Source: Lunularia cruciata (taxonomy: Eukaryota; Streptophyta; Marchantiopsida; Lunulariales; Lunulariaceae). Taken from it: a DNA stretch of 64,000 nt. The translations under genes were made by a program, and so were the position numbers. This document shows positions 1-13,266 of the stretch, piece by piece. A model generated the notes under the pieces. It was given only the letters and a program-made list of their open reading frames with translations, did not search any database and was not told where the DNA came from. The DNA lies in NCBI GenBank assembly GCA_948567375.1, contig OX419755.1:56438291-56502290 (forward strand), written 5' to 3'. Position 1 is the stretch's first letter. Every line of letters begins with the position of its first letter.

Positions 1-1176
1 TGGTCTTAGATCTTCTCCCTCCCAATCTTGGTGAAGAAGGTCCAACATGCAAACCCAAGTCAAGTAAGCCTCTCCTTTCCCTCAATCTCTTGCTCTCAAA
101 GGTTAATGGACATGAACTTGCCTTATGTCCCTTCTCTCCACATAGAAAGCACTTAGACTCACTCTTTCCTCCAAGTGGTGTAGGTTTTTGGATCCTCTCA
201 ACACTCTCTTCAAATTCTATTGTAAACTCTCTTTTCCTCAAATCCACCCCTACAATCACCTCAAACCCTTGGGGAACCTTGCATAATCTCAATTTCCACT
301 CTTGATTACCCTCCATGTTCCCAAAGATGAATCTAAACACTCAAACATGCTTTTTGTTGATCTCAAACTTCTCATGCATGAGATCTCCACTCTGCAGAAT
401 TGACCCTTCCTCACAATGTCACTCAAATCTCCCAACGAATATGTCACAGTCCTCTGAAATTTTCCACACTTGATCACAACTCTAGGGCGTCCCTCCCTGC
501 AAAATTTTAGATCTTTTCATCGAGCCATTTGGCCTAGACACCTTTCTATTCAGCACCCATATTTCAGATTTGGTCTGAAAACCACCCCCCTCACTTCAAA
601 AACTCATAACGCACTGCGCAAAAATGATCTCTCTCTAATTGTTGTGGCACCAGGTAGGATACAATGCACTGAATTTTCTTGGAAATTTTCAGGACAATTC
701 ACTGAAAATTGAAGAAATGGCAGACTCTGTACAATTTTCCAGAGAGCATGCAATTGCGGGAGCACTTTACCCTATCAACTTTCAAAAATTCTAGCCCAGT
801 GCGCATAGAAGCTCTCTCAATAATTTCAAGTGTACTAACTGAAAGATAACCCAAGCTATCATGTGTAGAAATCTCAAGTCCAGATCTCAAACTTGAGATT
901 TTGCCCAAAATCACCTTAATCCCCAAAATCTGCAATCCACCTCACACAATCTCTCCAATTCCTCTCATGTGTACAAGATGTACAAAATCACCTCAAAGAC
1001 ATCATAATGAACTACAGGGTATACAAATGGATCTTGGTTCTCTAACATAAGTTCAGCCCTCTCCTCTCCTAATGTTCTCTCCAAGTGAGCTCTCATAGCC
1101 TCCTTCTGCCTAATGTAGAATTGGACGCGGAACATTATCTTGCCTTCTAGAGAGGTCCCGGCAACGGAACCAAAAA
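1..1176 (-). mobile_element. Leader region of a second family A Ty3/gypsy element, cut by the window edge
   Basis: This stretch is nearly identical to 12952-14126, the untranslated leader and extra-ORF region of the complete family A element. It reads on the minus strand and ends against an LTR. The rest of the element lies left of the window. It contains the first part of the extra zinc-knuckle ORF and the primer-binding-site region next to the LTR. High identity to the complete copy points to a recent insertion. Confidence 0.9.
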
Positions 1177-1855
1177 TGTGAGCCGGCCTGTCTCTCACTC
1201 AGGATGAACCTTTGATGGCTATTATGGTAGCGCACCATGGACTAAGAAGGCAAGGAACCCCAACTCCATCATACTCCTCCAAGGCTAACACTCCAAGACT
1301 CAAGACATTGCTCACTAGAGAACTCAATGAGAGAGAGATAGTTGCAAATGAAAGGATGATGAGTACCTCCTCACCCCTTGTTTATATACTTGTGAAATAG
1401 TTACGTACCAAAGTTACTATTTACCGTAGTAACTCAAGTTACTAGACTAAAAGTCAAGTAAAGTCAAAAAGTAGAAAGGAATATCCATTCACATGGGCAT
1501 ATTCCCCTTATCTTGACCCAACCACTAAAGCAAGGATTCCTTCACATGGGCTATCCTTGGACTAAAGAAAAATCCAAAACAAAAAGGCTTGCGGGCCCAA
1601 GAGTTCTCAACTCTTTCTCCAAAGCCAAACACCTAGGAATAATACCAAGTCAACACACTAAAATCCAAAATAGTGGTGCTCATCTTTTCTACTTCCTCTA
1701 AAGTAAGGTCCCATCTATCTTAGCTATGACTAACTTTAGCTAACCATGACTAATATAGAACCATCCTTTATCTCTATATAAATAATATCTCTTAAGTACT
1801 TGTAATACCAAGCTAAATATCACAATACCACACACATGCACAAATGGGTGTTACA
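1177..1855 (-). repeat. Family A LTR (5' LTR of the left, truncated element)
   Basis: This is 679 bp, starting TGTGAGCCGG and ending GTTACA on the plus strand, so in element orientation it runs TGTAAC to CTCACA. It is almost identical to 6997-7675 and 14127-14805. A TATA-like run lies on the minus strand near 1380-1390. The element continues to the left. The sequence to the right resumes family D, so this copy inserted into the D element. Confidence 0.93.
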
Positions 1856-4800
1856 GTTCCATCCACCTTGGATGTTCCATTGTGGAGTTTAGAGGAGGCG
1901 TTAAAGCAGCATGCAGATCAGTTGGTACAGTAGGCTTGGAGTGGAGCCTTTGTACCATCAGGAGATGAGTGTGAGGATGAGCCTCCAAAGTTGATTACTT
2001 TGACACCTCTGGATACCACACTCATTGCTTGGTAGTATCCAATAGAAGGGATATGTCTATTGGAGTTGTTTGGTGGGATTAGCACCCGACTAGTTGCGGT
2101 ACAGGCAAGTATACAAGTACAGAGGTACTTGTATGTAGAGAGAGATGAGACTACTAGGCAAGTCTCTCTACATCATGCGGCACACTTTGCTTATTGGTAT
2201 CCGGAGTTATTACCAATGTCAATAGTCAAAGGCTACCAGAAGGCCCTACCATCAGACATTTCCTTACTAGGGGCGCATGGTCTAGAGAGACATGGGCCTA
2301 TTCACTTGGTGATTTCCGGATAGCCATGTAAGGGACATACACGTGTTGGTAGAGGTTTGGGTCTTCAAGATCCTTATTCTGGTATGTTTTGGGAGATGTT
2401 ACGGATACTATGACATCTTCAGGTTCATCAGTCCATTTCTCTAGCTTACCTTTGGAGAATGTTCCTTTGATGGGTGATTTTTGCACTAGAGTAGTGGCAA
2501 GTATACCTCGAGTCCATTCTTGGATGGGACCTGCTGTATTGTTAGATGTAGCCAGAGTGGGATCATGGGCTTATTGTCTTTGTCTTTGGTGGACAAACTT
2601 CTTACCCAAAGAGGTTCTACAACGTGCTTATGATGGGATTCAACGACTTGACCACATCCTTGTTGATGATATCTTGGATGTTGGGGCGTCAGTCTCAAAT
2701 AGTGGTAGTGGCTGATAGGTCACCTATGGCAATGGTGAACCTAGTTGGACAGCCTAGAGTTGCATTTCCCACACTCATGAGTTTCACAAGCTCTCATGCT
2801 TTTTGAGAGACAGGACTTGGACTTGTTTGGGACTCACAGTTATAGCAATTGATGGAGCCCAACGTTGATGAGAGAGAGCGGGCAATGAGTTTTCACACCG
2901 GTATTACCACTATTCCAGCAATGTCAAAGGCATCCAGGTGTTAGGTGTTAGGTCAGGCTATGGACCTAAACTGTTTGACCTGGATTGTGAGCCTTGGCTT
3001 GGCAGAGCAGCATAGGATGTGCTTGATAGGCATCACCACTCAGACACTTGTGAGCCCTATGCCTATCGAGATGATTCAGGCACATGTTGGGGGCAATGGA
3101 CCAAGTGGGCATGGGATTCTTGAGACACAGCCAATAGCTACTAAGGAGAGTGGTCTACTTGGAGTCCATCTAGGTGAGCATGGGCTACTTGGATTACACC
3201 CTTGGTCCACTTGGGATGCAACTAGAGGACATGTGGAGCTTGCAACCAGAGTGAAGGGAGTTTTTCACACAGAGGTTGGGACCTCCATTGGTCGGGAGCA
3301 TGCCACTATTGCTCCCAAGGGGCCAGTGTAGCAGCCAGTTAGTACGTCTTCCACTCCTACTACAGTTATAGAGGATACTTGGGAGCCATATCTTTGACCC
3401 AAGCTTACTGGAGAGGAAAGACGGAGGGTTTGGAGGTTCTTGAGGAGCCACACGAGTTGTTTTACCTTCAGTATGAAGGATTTGAGTGCTCTAAAAGGAC
3501 CTGGTATATGGATTGAGCTGACTAGCAATACACCAGTTTTCTAACGTCCTTATCAATATAGTGATATGTAGAGGACATTGAGTTAGAGCCGGAATAGTGA
3601 CCTTTTTGAGGCTGGTTTGGTAGAGATTTCACATAGAGAGTATGCATCAGCAACACTGATGTCAGCCAAGAAGGATATGCATGGCAGCTACACAGATAGG
3701 CAGATGTGTGGAGATTATCATCCTATCAACCGACAGACCAAGGCTGATTGGTATGCCATGCCTACATCAAAGGAGATTTTTGATGTGATTGGGCATGCAA
3801 AGGTCTTCAATACTTTGGATCTTTGAGTGGGGATATCATCAGTTGCCGATTAGGGAGGAGGATAAGTCCAACACAACATTTTGAGCTATTGATCCTCACG
3901 GCAAGGATGTGTTATATCAGTGGAGGTTCTTACCATTTGGGTTAAAGAACACTCTTGTTGAGTTCTAGAGAGTCATAGATAGGATCCTAGCTGGATTGGA
4001 TTTTGCTTGATGCTATATTGATGACATTTTGGTCTATAACACTACTGTGGAGGAGCATGAGAGACAATTGTTGGAGGTGTTTGAGAGGTTGAGATCTCAT
4101 GGACTCAAATTACATCTTGGGAAGTGTAGATTCTTCCACAAGCAAGTTGAGTATTTGGGTCACACTATCTACCTTGGAGGACTTGGTGTTCAACAAACCA
4201 AGGTGGAGGTTATTGCATGTATTCCTTGGCCTATGGATGTGAGCAGAGTGCAAGCATTCCTTGGGTTTGTGAACTTCTATTGCCACTATGTTAGAGGATT
4301 TGGTGCCATTGCCAAGACCTTGATGAAGCTGACCAAGCTTACACATGAGTGGTGTTGGAGAGATGAGCAAGAGAGAGCTTTTGTAGAGCTCAAGGAGAGG
4401 TTGACATCTGCTCCTATTTTGAGGAGACCAATCAGAGGGCAACCATTATAGGTTCATACTGATTGGAGTATGTTGGGGCTTGGAGCGGTGCTCACCCAGC
4501 ATGATGATGAGGGGAAGGAGTTTGTGGTGGCCTATGCTAGTCGCTCCAACAATTCAACAAAGGCAAAGTATAGTTCATATGAGGGAGAGTGCTTGGCAGC
4601 AGTTTGAGCAATAGCACATTTCCAATGTTACCTATTTGGTAACCCCTTCACTCTCATCACTGATCATCAGCCACCGAAATGGTTGATGGAGTTTGACAAG
4701 CTTTCAGGGAAGTTGCACAATGGGCTTTGATTTTACATGACTATGATTTCATGGTTGTTCACAGACCTAGAGTGGTGAACCGTGATGTAGATGGGTTGAG

Positions 4801-6596
4801 TAGAAACCCATGTCCCAGCTAGCAGGATCAGACCAGAGCATGTTGGCATGGTGAGACAAATGAGGAGATGATGCCTGGTTGGCATGCATTGGCCTCTTTG
4901 TGTATATTTTTAGAGGCTTTGGTGGTATCTCTCTCAGTGCATATAGGAGGAGCTATTGAGGTCAAAGATCCAAAGAGTGAAGATATTGGTACAGTTCAGC
5001 AAGACATTCATGATGATGTCTTAGTGATGGACTATCTTTGCACTGGTGTTGTGGGTGGCACAGTTGGGGCCAAGGAGAGAAACCATATTCTTTAGCAAGC
5101 CAGATGGTTCAGATTGGAGTGCAGATACCTTTTGCATGTATGGGAGGATGGTAGAGTGCAAGTAGTACCACTTCCATCTTAGAGACCACAATTGGTCCGT
5201 CATGCTCATGAGGAGCTAGGACATTTTGGAGTAAAGCGTACATATAGCTTACTCCAGAGTCATTATGGGTTGCATGGTGTGCAAACCGTGGTACAGCAAT
5301 TTGTTGCCAGATGTGTGGTTTGTGACCAAGTTAGAGCATCATTCAATGCTCATATGCCACAGTTACACCCATTACCTATCATGAGATTGGGTTACCGTTG
5401 GAGTTTGGACTTTGCTGGACCTTTACCGCTGTCTATGAGACATCAATGGTATGTTTTGGTGATGGTGGAGCACTTCTCCAAGTAGATTGAGTTTGTGGTA
5501 CTTCCTGACAAGTCTAGTGAAGGAACAACTTACTCGTTCTTAGATCAAGTTCTTAGTCATTTTGGTGCACCAGTTGAGGTTTTGACTGATTAGGGTATAG
5601 AGTTCTTGGGGGAGTTTTAGGTCTTGTGTGACAAGGCTTTGATTGATCATTGTACTACATCCCAAGATCACCTTGAGGCAGATGGCTTAGCAGAGAGAGT
5701 GGCTCAAACGGTGAAGAGAGGATTGCAAAAGTATGGTTTGTAGAGAGGCCACTTGGGAGATTGGGATCTCCAATTACCTTGGTTGGCCATGGGTTATTGG
5801 TTCAGCCAGCAAGCCTCCTTAGCATCCTTCTCTCCGTACTTTCTACTCCATGGACAAGATCCAGATTTACCTATAGCCATTTGTTGAGATGCTACCATAG
5901 TTTTGGACTTGGATGAGTGTATGTTCTCAATGGGCAGAGATCTTTTGGAGAGTGATGCCAATGGCCTTTGAGAACATGGCAATTGCTCAGCATAGAGATA
6001 CTTTATGCTATGCTACCATTTGAGGAGGAGGTTATAGACCCTCGATCCATCAATTTCATCCAGGAGACTATGTATATCTACAGCAAACAGCACCAATGAC
6101 ACTTGATGTTTCGATAGGCCGCACTATCTTGAGAGTGCATGAGGTTTTTCCATCTAGAGTCCTTGTGTTAGAAGGACGTGATGGTGTTGTTTGGAAGGAT
6201 CATGTGCAAATTGTGTGCCATACTACCTCCCAAACATTGATGGTTCTATGGACCCAAGCTTGGCACTTGTACGTGTAGGCTTGAGATGTATGTTATGTGG
6301 CTCTTTTGGTGGAGCTACTACTATGTTAGTGTGTGATAGATATTCTATAGGATGGCATATGGCATATATGACTCCTCCCCTCATGGTGGCTCCTTAGGGA
6401 CAATGGTTATGTCCTAGATGTACTTGACCTATAGCTAGTTCATTCTTTATATGGTATAGATTGCAGACAGGCAACTAACAATGGGGCTCCATAGCACCTG
6501 GCCTCCTGATCTTTGCCCATCATAAGGTATACCATATACTTAGAGTAGATGGCTATCTAGAGTTAGAGGGACCTAACCGCCAGCTAGGGGGGCAAT
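1856..6596 (+). mobile_element. Decayed Ty3/gypsy element (family D), internal region
   Basis: Plus-strand fossil polyprotein remnants appear in gypsy order: a gag-like stretch at about 1.9-3.3 kb, reverse transcriptase at about 3.6-4.45 kb (IDDILVYN near 4018), RNase H at about 4.45-4.8 kb, and integrase at about 5.2-6.0 kb with a His/Cys zinc-binding domain and the core opening WSLDFAGP near 5400. A G-rich polypurine tract at about 6585-6594 abuts the LTR at 6597. It is heavily broken (well over ten breaks). The left end is lost to the family A insertion at 1855, with the remainder outside the window. It is clearly older than the A copies nested in it. Confidence 0.85.
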
Positions 6597-6996
6597 TGTG
6601 GCACTTTAGAGCCTATGTATGACTTATGTGTGAGTTGTGCTTCTATAGTGTATGTTGTGGACAGCAATGTATGTTGTGTAGCAATGTATATATGCACAAC
6701 AATTGTCATGCCATTTGTAGTGTCACATCTAGATTGCTCGAACACTAGAGTTCTAATGATAGTAGTTAGAGTTATTTTAGTAATTTCTCAGAGACTACTT
6801 TCCGACGGTCAGATTTTGTGTTTGGGGTAATGACTTCATGGTGGAGCCCATCGTCACTTTGCACCATCGAGTGTGCCGTCAGTGGGACCATTAGCATTTC
6901 AGACTTAGCTCGAGTCCAAGGGTATACTTTTGAAGTGTAGCTCCAGAGAGCTCACTTCTCTGATGTTGAGCCTTTGAGTTCCTGGCTATGGTGGAC
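6597..6996 (+). repeat. Family D 3' LTR, left segment
   Basis: It starts TGTGGCACTT directly after a polypurine tract and is interrupted at 6996 by the complete family A element. It continues at 14806-14963. The first 100 bases recur at 14964-15062, which confirms that this is an LTR start. Confidence 0.8.
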
Positions 6997-7675
6997 TGTG
7001 AGCCGGCCTGTCTCTCACTCAAGATGAACCTCTGATGGCTATTATGGTAGCGCACCATGGACTAAGAAGGCAAGGAACCCCAACTCCATCATACTCCTCC
7101 AAGGCTAACACTCCAAGACTCAAGACATTGCTCACTAGAGAACTCAATGAGAGAGAGATAGTTGCAAATGAAAGGATGATGAGTACCTCCTCACTCCTTG
7201 TTTATATACTTGTGAAATAGTTACGTACCAAAGTTACTAATTACCGTAGTAACTCAAGTTACTAGACTAAAAGTCAAGTAAAGTCAAAAAGTAGAAAGGA
7301 ATATCCATTCACATGGGCATATTCCCCTTATCTTGACCCAACCACTAAAGCAAGGATTCCTTCACATGGGCTATCCTTGGACTAAAGAAGAATCCAAAAC
7401 AAAAAGGCTTGCGGGCCCAAGAGTTCTCAACTCTTTCCCCAAAGCCAAACACCTAGGAATAATACCAAGTCAACACACTAAAATCCAAAATAGTGGTGCT
7501 CATCTTTTCTACTTCCTCTAAAGTAAGGTCCCATCTATCTTAGCTATGACTAACTTTAGCTAACCACGACTAATATAGAACCATCCTTTATCTCTATATA
7601 AATAATATCTCTTAAGTACTTGTAATACCAAGCTAAATATCACAATACCACACACATGCACAAATTGGTGTTACA
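6997..7675 (-). repeat. Family A 3' LTR of the complete element
   Basis: 679 bp, with TGTGAGCC and GTTACA boundaries on the plus strand. It is followed at 7676 by a polypurine tract in element orientation and preceded by the target duplication GGAC. A TATA-like TATATAAAC reads on the minus strand near 7197-7208. Confidence 0.93.
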
Positions 7676-7692
7676 TTTACCCCCGGACTAAG
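7676..7692 (-). other. Polypurine tract of family A
   Basis: On the minus strand the sequence reads AGTCCGGGGGTAAA directly before the LTR start TGTAACACC. This is the purine-rich primer for second-strand synthesis in LTR retrotransposons. Confidence 0.8.
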
Positions 7693-7723
7693 TTTTCACT
7701 TTGTCCTCAAAGTGAAGGTCTCT

Positions 7724-10700
7724 CTACCTTCTATGGTACATCTTCAACTTATCATGGTTAATCCTATCAAAGTGTCTTCCTCCCAACTCCTTGAGATCAT
7801 AAGTGTAATTTCCCCACACCTTCTCTACTATGAAAGGTCCAAAGTACTTAGGCAAAAACTTCTTTTGTACTCTCTTGAATCGAATGGAATCAAACAACAT
7901 TACCCAATCACCTTCTTTGAAAGGCTCCACCTTCTTCTTGCCTTGCCTCTTGTCATAGCTCTCCTTTTGTTTCCTTTGGGCTTGCTCCACTCGAACCATA
8001 GCAACTGCTCTTGCCTCTTCCAACTCCATGAGTTGATCCTTCCTTGACTTCTCTGCATCACTTCCTTGTGCTTTCTTCAATCTCCTATGAATGCTTTGGA
8101 AGGTAGGAAGATCAAAGTGAATAGGTAAGGTAGACTCAATACCATACACCAATTGGAATGGAGAATATCCAGTGGAAGTCTTCATGGTTGTCCTATACTC
8201 CCACAAAACTGCATGAATCCTCTTGTCCCAATGATGTTTAGCCCCCTCCATTTCTGCATCTTTGGCCAACATCATGCACAAGGTCTGATTGGTTCTCTTT
8301 GCCAAGCCATTGGAATTTGGCTTATAGGATGTAGTTACTCTATGTGTGATAGAGAAATGTCGTAGCATGGCTGTAGTAATGCTTCCTGTAAACTCTCCTC
8401 CTCTATCAGAAACCAACTCCAAAGGGCATCCAAACCTAGTGATAATGCGTTCATAAAGAAATCTACCCACTTCATCTTCATTCTTGTCCCTCAATGGTCT
8501 AGCCTCAACCCACTTGGTAAGGTAATCAGTAACTACCACAATGTACCGATTGTTCCTTGGGGTTCTATTGAGAGGTCCTACAAAATCAATTCCCCACTTC
8601 TCAAAGGGTCCTAGCAATGGAATTGATCTAAGTGGTGGAGTGGATGTAGACTTTCTAGCAAAAGCTTGACAAACATGACAAGTTTTGCAATAATCAAGAC
8701 AATCCTTGAAAATCCCTCTCCAATGGTAACCTGCATCTAGAATCTTGAAAGCAGTCACCTTTCCTGCAAAGTGTCCTCCACATACTAAACCTTCATGAAA
8801 CTCCTTTATGAGTAGGATAGACTCTTCCTTACCCACTGCTCTTCGAAGTAGACCATCTGCTCCTTGGTGAAAAAGAATATCATCCACCATTGTGTAAGGT
8901 CTAGATCTTGCTGCAAGGGCCTTCCTCTCCCTAGCATGCATCCCTTCTGGATAGTTACCTCTTGTCACAAAATCCACAATCTCCTTGTACTCCATTGGAA
9001 CCTCTTGAGTGACTGAGATTGTCATGAGCTCCTCATCCGGGAAGGAATCATCTACTGGCTCATCTCCATCATGATCATAGGCTCTAGATAACAAATCAGC
9101 ATTTGCATGTTTCTTTCCTGGCCTATCCTCAATTGTGTAGTCATACTCAGACAAGAGAATCATCCACCTTGCTAGTCTCCCTTCAACATTAGGCTTGTTG
9201 AAGATGTACTTCAAAGCCTTGTGATCCGTGACAATTGTGGCTTTCCCTCCAATCAAGTAGTGTCTAAACTTCTTGAGACCAAAGATCACTGCCAACCCTT
9301 CTCTCTCTGTGACAGAGTAGTTCTTCTCTGCTGAAACCATCTGCCTACTAGCATAAGCTATTGGATGATCATGCCCATCTTGGTCTAATTGACTAAGAGT
9401 GCATCCTATAGCTACATTAGAAGCATCAGTCTAGAGGATGAAAGGCTTACTCCAATCAGGTTTAGCAAGAATTGGAGCTACAACAAGGGATTGCTTAAGC
9501 TCCTCAAAAGCTTTGAGAGCCTCCTTGTCTTCCAAAATCACCATGTAATCTACACCCTTCTTCATGTAGATGGTCAATGCATAAGCCTTGTTGGAAAATG
9601 AGAAGATGAACCTCCTATAGTACCCAACCATTCCCAAGAATTGGCGTAACTTTGTCAAGCTTGAAGGGAATGGAAGGTCTGAGATTTTCCTCACCTTCTC
9701 AGGATCAACTGCTATTCCATCCTTGGAGATGATGTGCCCCAAAAGTAGACCTTCTTCACATCCAAAAATGCACTTCTCTGGGTTGAGTGATGCATTTGCC
9801 TCATCCAAGCGTTGCAAGACTTTGATTAGGTGCTCAAAGTGCTCCTCCTTGCTCCCATAGACACAAAAGTCATCAATGAAATCTCTCACAAATTTCCCAA
9901 TGAAAGGTTCAAATACCTTGTTCATGAACCGTTGGAATGTGGCTGGAGCATTGCAAAGCCCAAAAGGCATGACCTTGAAAGCGTAAGTTCCCCAAGGTGT
10001 GGTGAATGTGGTGAGTTGTTGATGCTCTGGTGCAATCTTGATTTGGTTATATCCACTATAACCATCTCCAAAACTGTACCTCTCATGACCTGCAACCTCC
10101 TCCAAGATCTCATCAATGAATGGCAATGGGTAGTAGTCCTTCTTGGTAACAGCATTGAGCTTCTTGTAATCCACACATACCCGAAGCTTGCCATTCTTTT
10201 TCTTCACAATGACAATTGGAGACACCCATTCTGAATTCTCCACCTCAAAGATAAATCCAGCCTCCTTGAGCTTATCAATCTCCTCCTTCACAACCAAAGA
10301 TATTGGTGGGCTAATGCGACGTTGCTTTTGGCGGATTGGTCTTGCATGTGACTCCACCTCTATCTTGTGCTCCTCCAAGGTGACTTCCTTCAAATCCTTG
10401 TAACTAAAAGCAAACACATGGATGAACTTGCGGAAAATCTCCTCAAATCTCACCTTCTCCTCCTTGGTAACATTTGGGCCATACTTGAGGGTAGATAACC
10501 TTCTCTCTACGTCCTCAAGTGTCAATGGTGATTTATCTGGGTCCTTCAAAACCTCTGGCTTAGGTGCAAAATCCATAGCACACAAAGGATACACATCTGA
10601 ATCAGATTCAGATTCATCCTCCTCCGTGGAAGTCTCCTCTTCCATGCTTGTGTCCACACCTGAAGCTCCTCCTTCAGAATCAGATTCCCAATAATCAGAA

Positions 10701-12550
10701 GATGGGGTATCTGAATGTGAAGTGTTGGTGGTGTTAGTCACAGGAACAGTGACTCTATGGTTTGATGGCCCAATCCTTAAGTACCCTTTGTGCCATCGAT
10801 CAGTTGTGCGTGCTGCTCTCAACCATGGCCTCCCAAGAAGTAAGTCATAGCTTGAATCCTTCAAGACTTGGAAAGTCATGAGATTTTGAACTCCCATAAC
10901 TGAAACTACCACCTTATCCATCACTCCTACTGGTCGAACTTGTTGCTTGTTTGCCATGCTCACCATAAATGTTGAAGGTCTTGAGGGTATCATACCCAAC
11001 TTCTTCATCAACCTTTCTGACATGGCATTCACTGCTGATCCTCCATCAACCAATGCATCCTTGATGTTGTGACCATTCACTCTCACATCAATCTTGGAGG
11101 CATATTCACAAGCTTCCCATGGTGCTGGCTTGGCATCCACCACCCCCATTGATATTGGAACTTTTGCCTTCTTCTTCTTCTTGCTCCTTGTAGAACTCAA
11201 ACCACCTCTAAGCTCCTTTCTCAAGGTAGGGTTCAAAGCAATTAATTGGCCCACTGTGATGTTAGCCTTGTGACTACCAACATCCTCCAACACATTGTAG
11301 TTCCATTGTTGCTTTGAGATCAAGAAGTCCTCCATCCCCAACTTCTTCCTTGGAGTCTTTGTTGTTGATGGTGTTGAGGTGCGAGTGCTCCTAGTAGACA
11401 TAGGAGTATCCTTGCTTGAAGTAAATCCTTGAGAAGAGTGAACATCCTCTGCAAAACGAGCTCTCTTCTTCTCTTGTGCCAAAAGCTCCAAATTAAGACC
11501 CTTGGAGTTTGAGCACTCTCCCTTCTCATACTTGCTCTCAACCACATCTATGGATGCTATCCCCTTACCTTTGTTGGGATTAGGAGCCACTTGGGTTTCA
11601 CTACCTCCCTCTTTCCCTCTATTGGCTCCCTCATAACCCCTTCCTCCATGGTAAGTGGAATTTGGGCAATTCCTTTGGATATGGCCTCTTCCCCCACAAC
11701 CAAAACAATTTCTATCATTGAAATTGTTGGCTGGTTGGCCTCCTCTATATGGATGGTTTCCATAACTCCTAGGCCCTCTCCCTACATTCTGATCCACCTC
11801 TCTCTTCTCCCATAATTGCACCACATTGATCTTGAGATCCGCAAGTTGTTCTGTGATGGTTTGGAGTGGATCTTTTGGTGGAGGTGCAAGAACTGGAGCA
11901 ACTACTACTTGTGGTGCAACCCTTGTCACCAAAGTATCAGAAGTTCCACCATACTTGTAGCCTTGAGGAGGATGCACAACCTCCTTCACCACCAAATCAC
12001 TTTCATCCCCTTCCAAACTCTCCTCCATACGAATTGCGATCTTGATAGCTTCAACCTTGGAAGAAGGTTTCTCATATCTCACCTTGCTTCTAATTTGTGG
12101 TCTCAATCCTCCCACAAAATTCTTGGTGAGCATGGCCCCTATGCCAATCATTGTAGTCTCCACATCATCCCCACCCTTCCTCAACACTATGCGAAATCTG
12201 GACTCCAATTTTTCCACTCTTTCCACATAGACTCTCATTTTCTCTCCATCTCCTTGCTTGAGAAATGTAACCTCACTCATCAATCTCTCATAACTCTCAT
12301 CAGGAAGAAAGTTCTCAATGAGTGCTGAAGTCAAAGTCTCCCAAGACTCCTCTTCCCCCTCTCTCCTCTCTCTCTTTTGGTATTCTGACTCATACCATGT
12401 AAGTGCTGCATCCTCAAAGAAATCTGGTAATAATGAGGCCCACTCATTCTTCCTCCTCTCATTGTTTCCTATGCAAGCTCTCTTGAAGTCTCTCACAAAG
12501 GCCTCCACATCTTCTCCATCCTTGCCAAAGAAAACCGGAAGTTTCCCCAT
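7724..12550 (-). pseudogene. gag-pol coding region of family A
   Basis: Two long minus-strand frames carry the whole polyprotein. Domains in order from 12.55 kb: Retrotrans_gag (11.8-12.5 kb), zinc knuckle CFGCGGRGHIQRNC near 11.69 kb, protease near 11.04 kb (LVDGGSAVNAM), reverse transcriptase at about 9.7-10.3 kb (KLRVCVDYKKLN, FIDDF), RNase H at about 9.1-9.6 kb, integrase zinc-binding domain at about 8.7-8.85 kb (CKTCHVC), integrase core at about 8.1-8.6 kb, and a GPF/Y module near 7.8 kb. No chromodomain follows the integrase. The polyprotein would be made in the cytoplasm and would assemble virus-like particles. It looks nearly whole, with about one break. Confidence 0.9.
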
Positions 12551-12792
12551 CTTAACCCCTCACTATCTTTCTTTTCTCTCAAATTTTATTTTATTTTTCC
12601 TCTTTTCTTTTCTCTCACTCTATTACTAATAGAGTATATACATGACTAACACCATCTGAGAATAATCCACTCTAGGGAACACAAAAGGTTCAGGTTGCTC
12701 CAAGATTTCTATAGCAACATCAAATCCTAGAGTGCATATTAATCTAACTCTCATGGATAGTTTATCCATAAGTTGAAAGATTATCTCCATCA

Positions 12793-13266
12793 CTAATCTT
12801 GAGAACTAGCTGATGAAGGTGGTAGTATTTCTGTAGCTGTACTAAGACTCTCTCCAAGATCCTTCACCAAAGTTTCCAAAAGTGCTTTTACTCCACTACA
12901 CTCATGTCCTTTTGGAAGTCCTTCAACTCCACAAACCTCACACAACTCTTTGGTCTTAGATCTTCTCCCTCCCAATCTTGGTGAAGAAGGTCCAACATGC
13001 AAACCCAAGTCCAGTAAGCCTCTCCTTTCCCTCAATCTCTTGCTCTCAAAGGTCAATGGACATGAACTTGCCTTATGTCCCTTCTCTCCACATAGAAAAC
13101 ACTTAGACTCACTCTTTCCTCCAAGTGGTGTAGGTTTTTGGATCCTCTCAACACTCTCTTCAAATTCTATTGTAAACTCTCTTTTCCTCAAATCCACCCC
13201 TACAATCACCTCAAACCCTTGGGGAACCTTGCATAATCTCAATTTCCACTCTTGATGACTCTCCAT
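12793..13266 (-). CDS. Extra ORF of family A upstream of gag, with zinc-knuckle motifs
   Basis: This is an open frame of about 157 codons in the element leader, on the same strand as gag-pol and before it. Reading starts from an ATG at 13266; a GTG lies further out at 13290. A basic N-terminal half with WKLRLCKVPQGFEVIVGVDL is followed by a zinc knuckle CFLCGEKGHKASSC and a second Cys/His cluster CEVCGVEGLPKGHEC. Additional ORFs before gag are known in plant Tat/Ogre elements, but I do not recognise this protein. Nucleic-acid binding is a reasonable inference. The left A copy carries its counterpart, cut by the window edge. Confidence 0.6.
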   Translation of the reverse strand: MESHQEWKLRLCKVPQGFEVIVGVDLRKREFTIEFEESVERIQKPTPLGGKSESKCFLCGEKGHKASSCPLTFESKRLRERRGLLDLGLHVGPSSPRLGGRRSKTKELCEVCGVEGLPKGHECSGVKALLETLVKDLGESLSTATEILPPSSASSQD

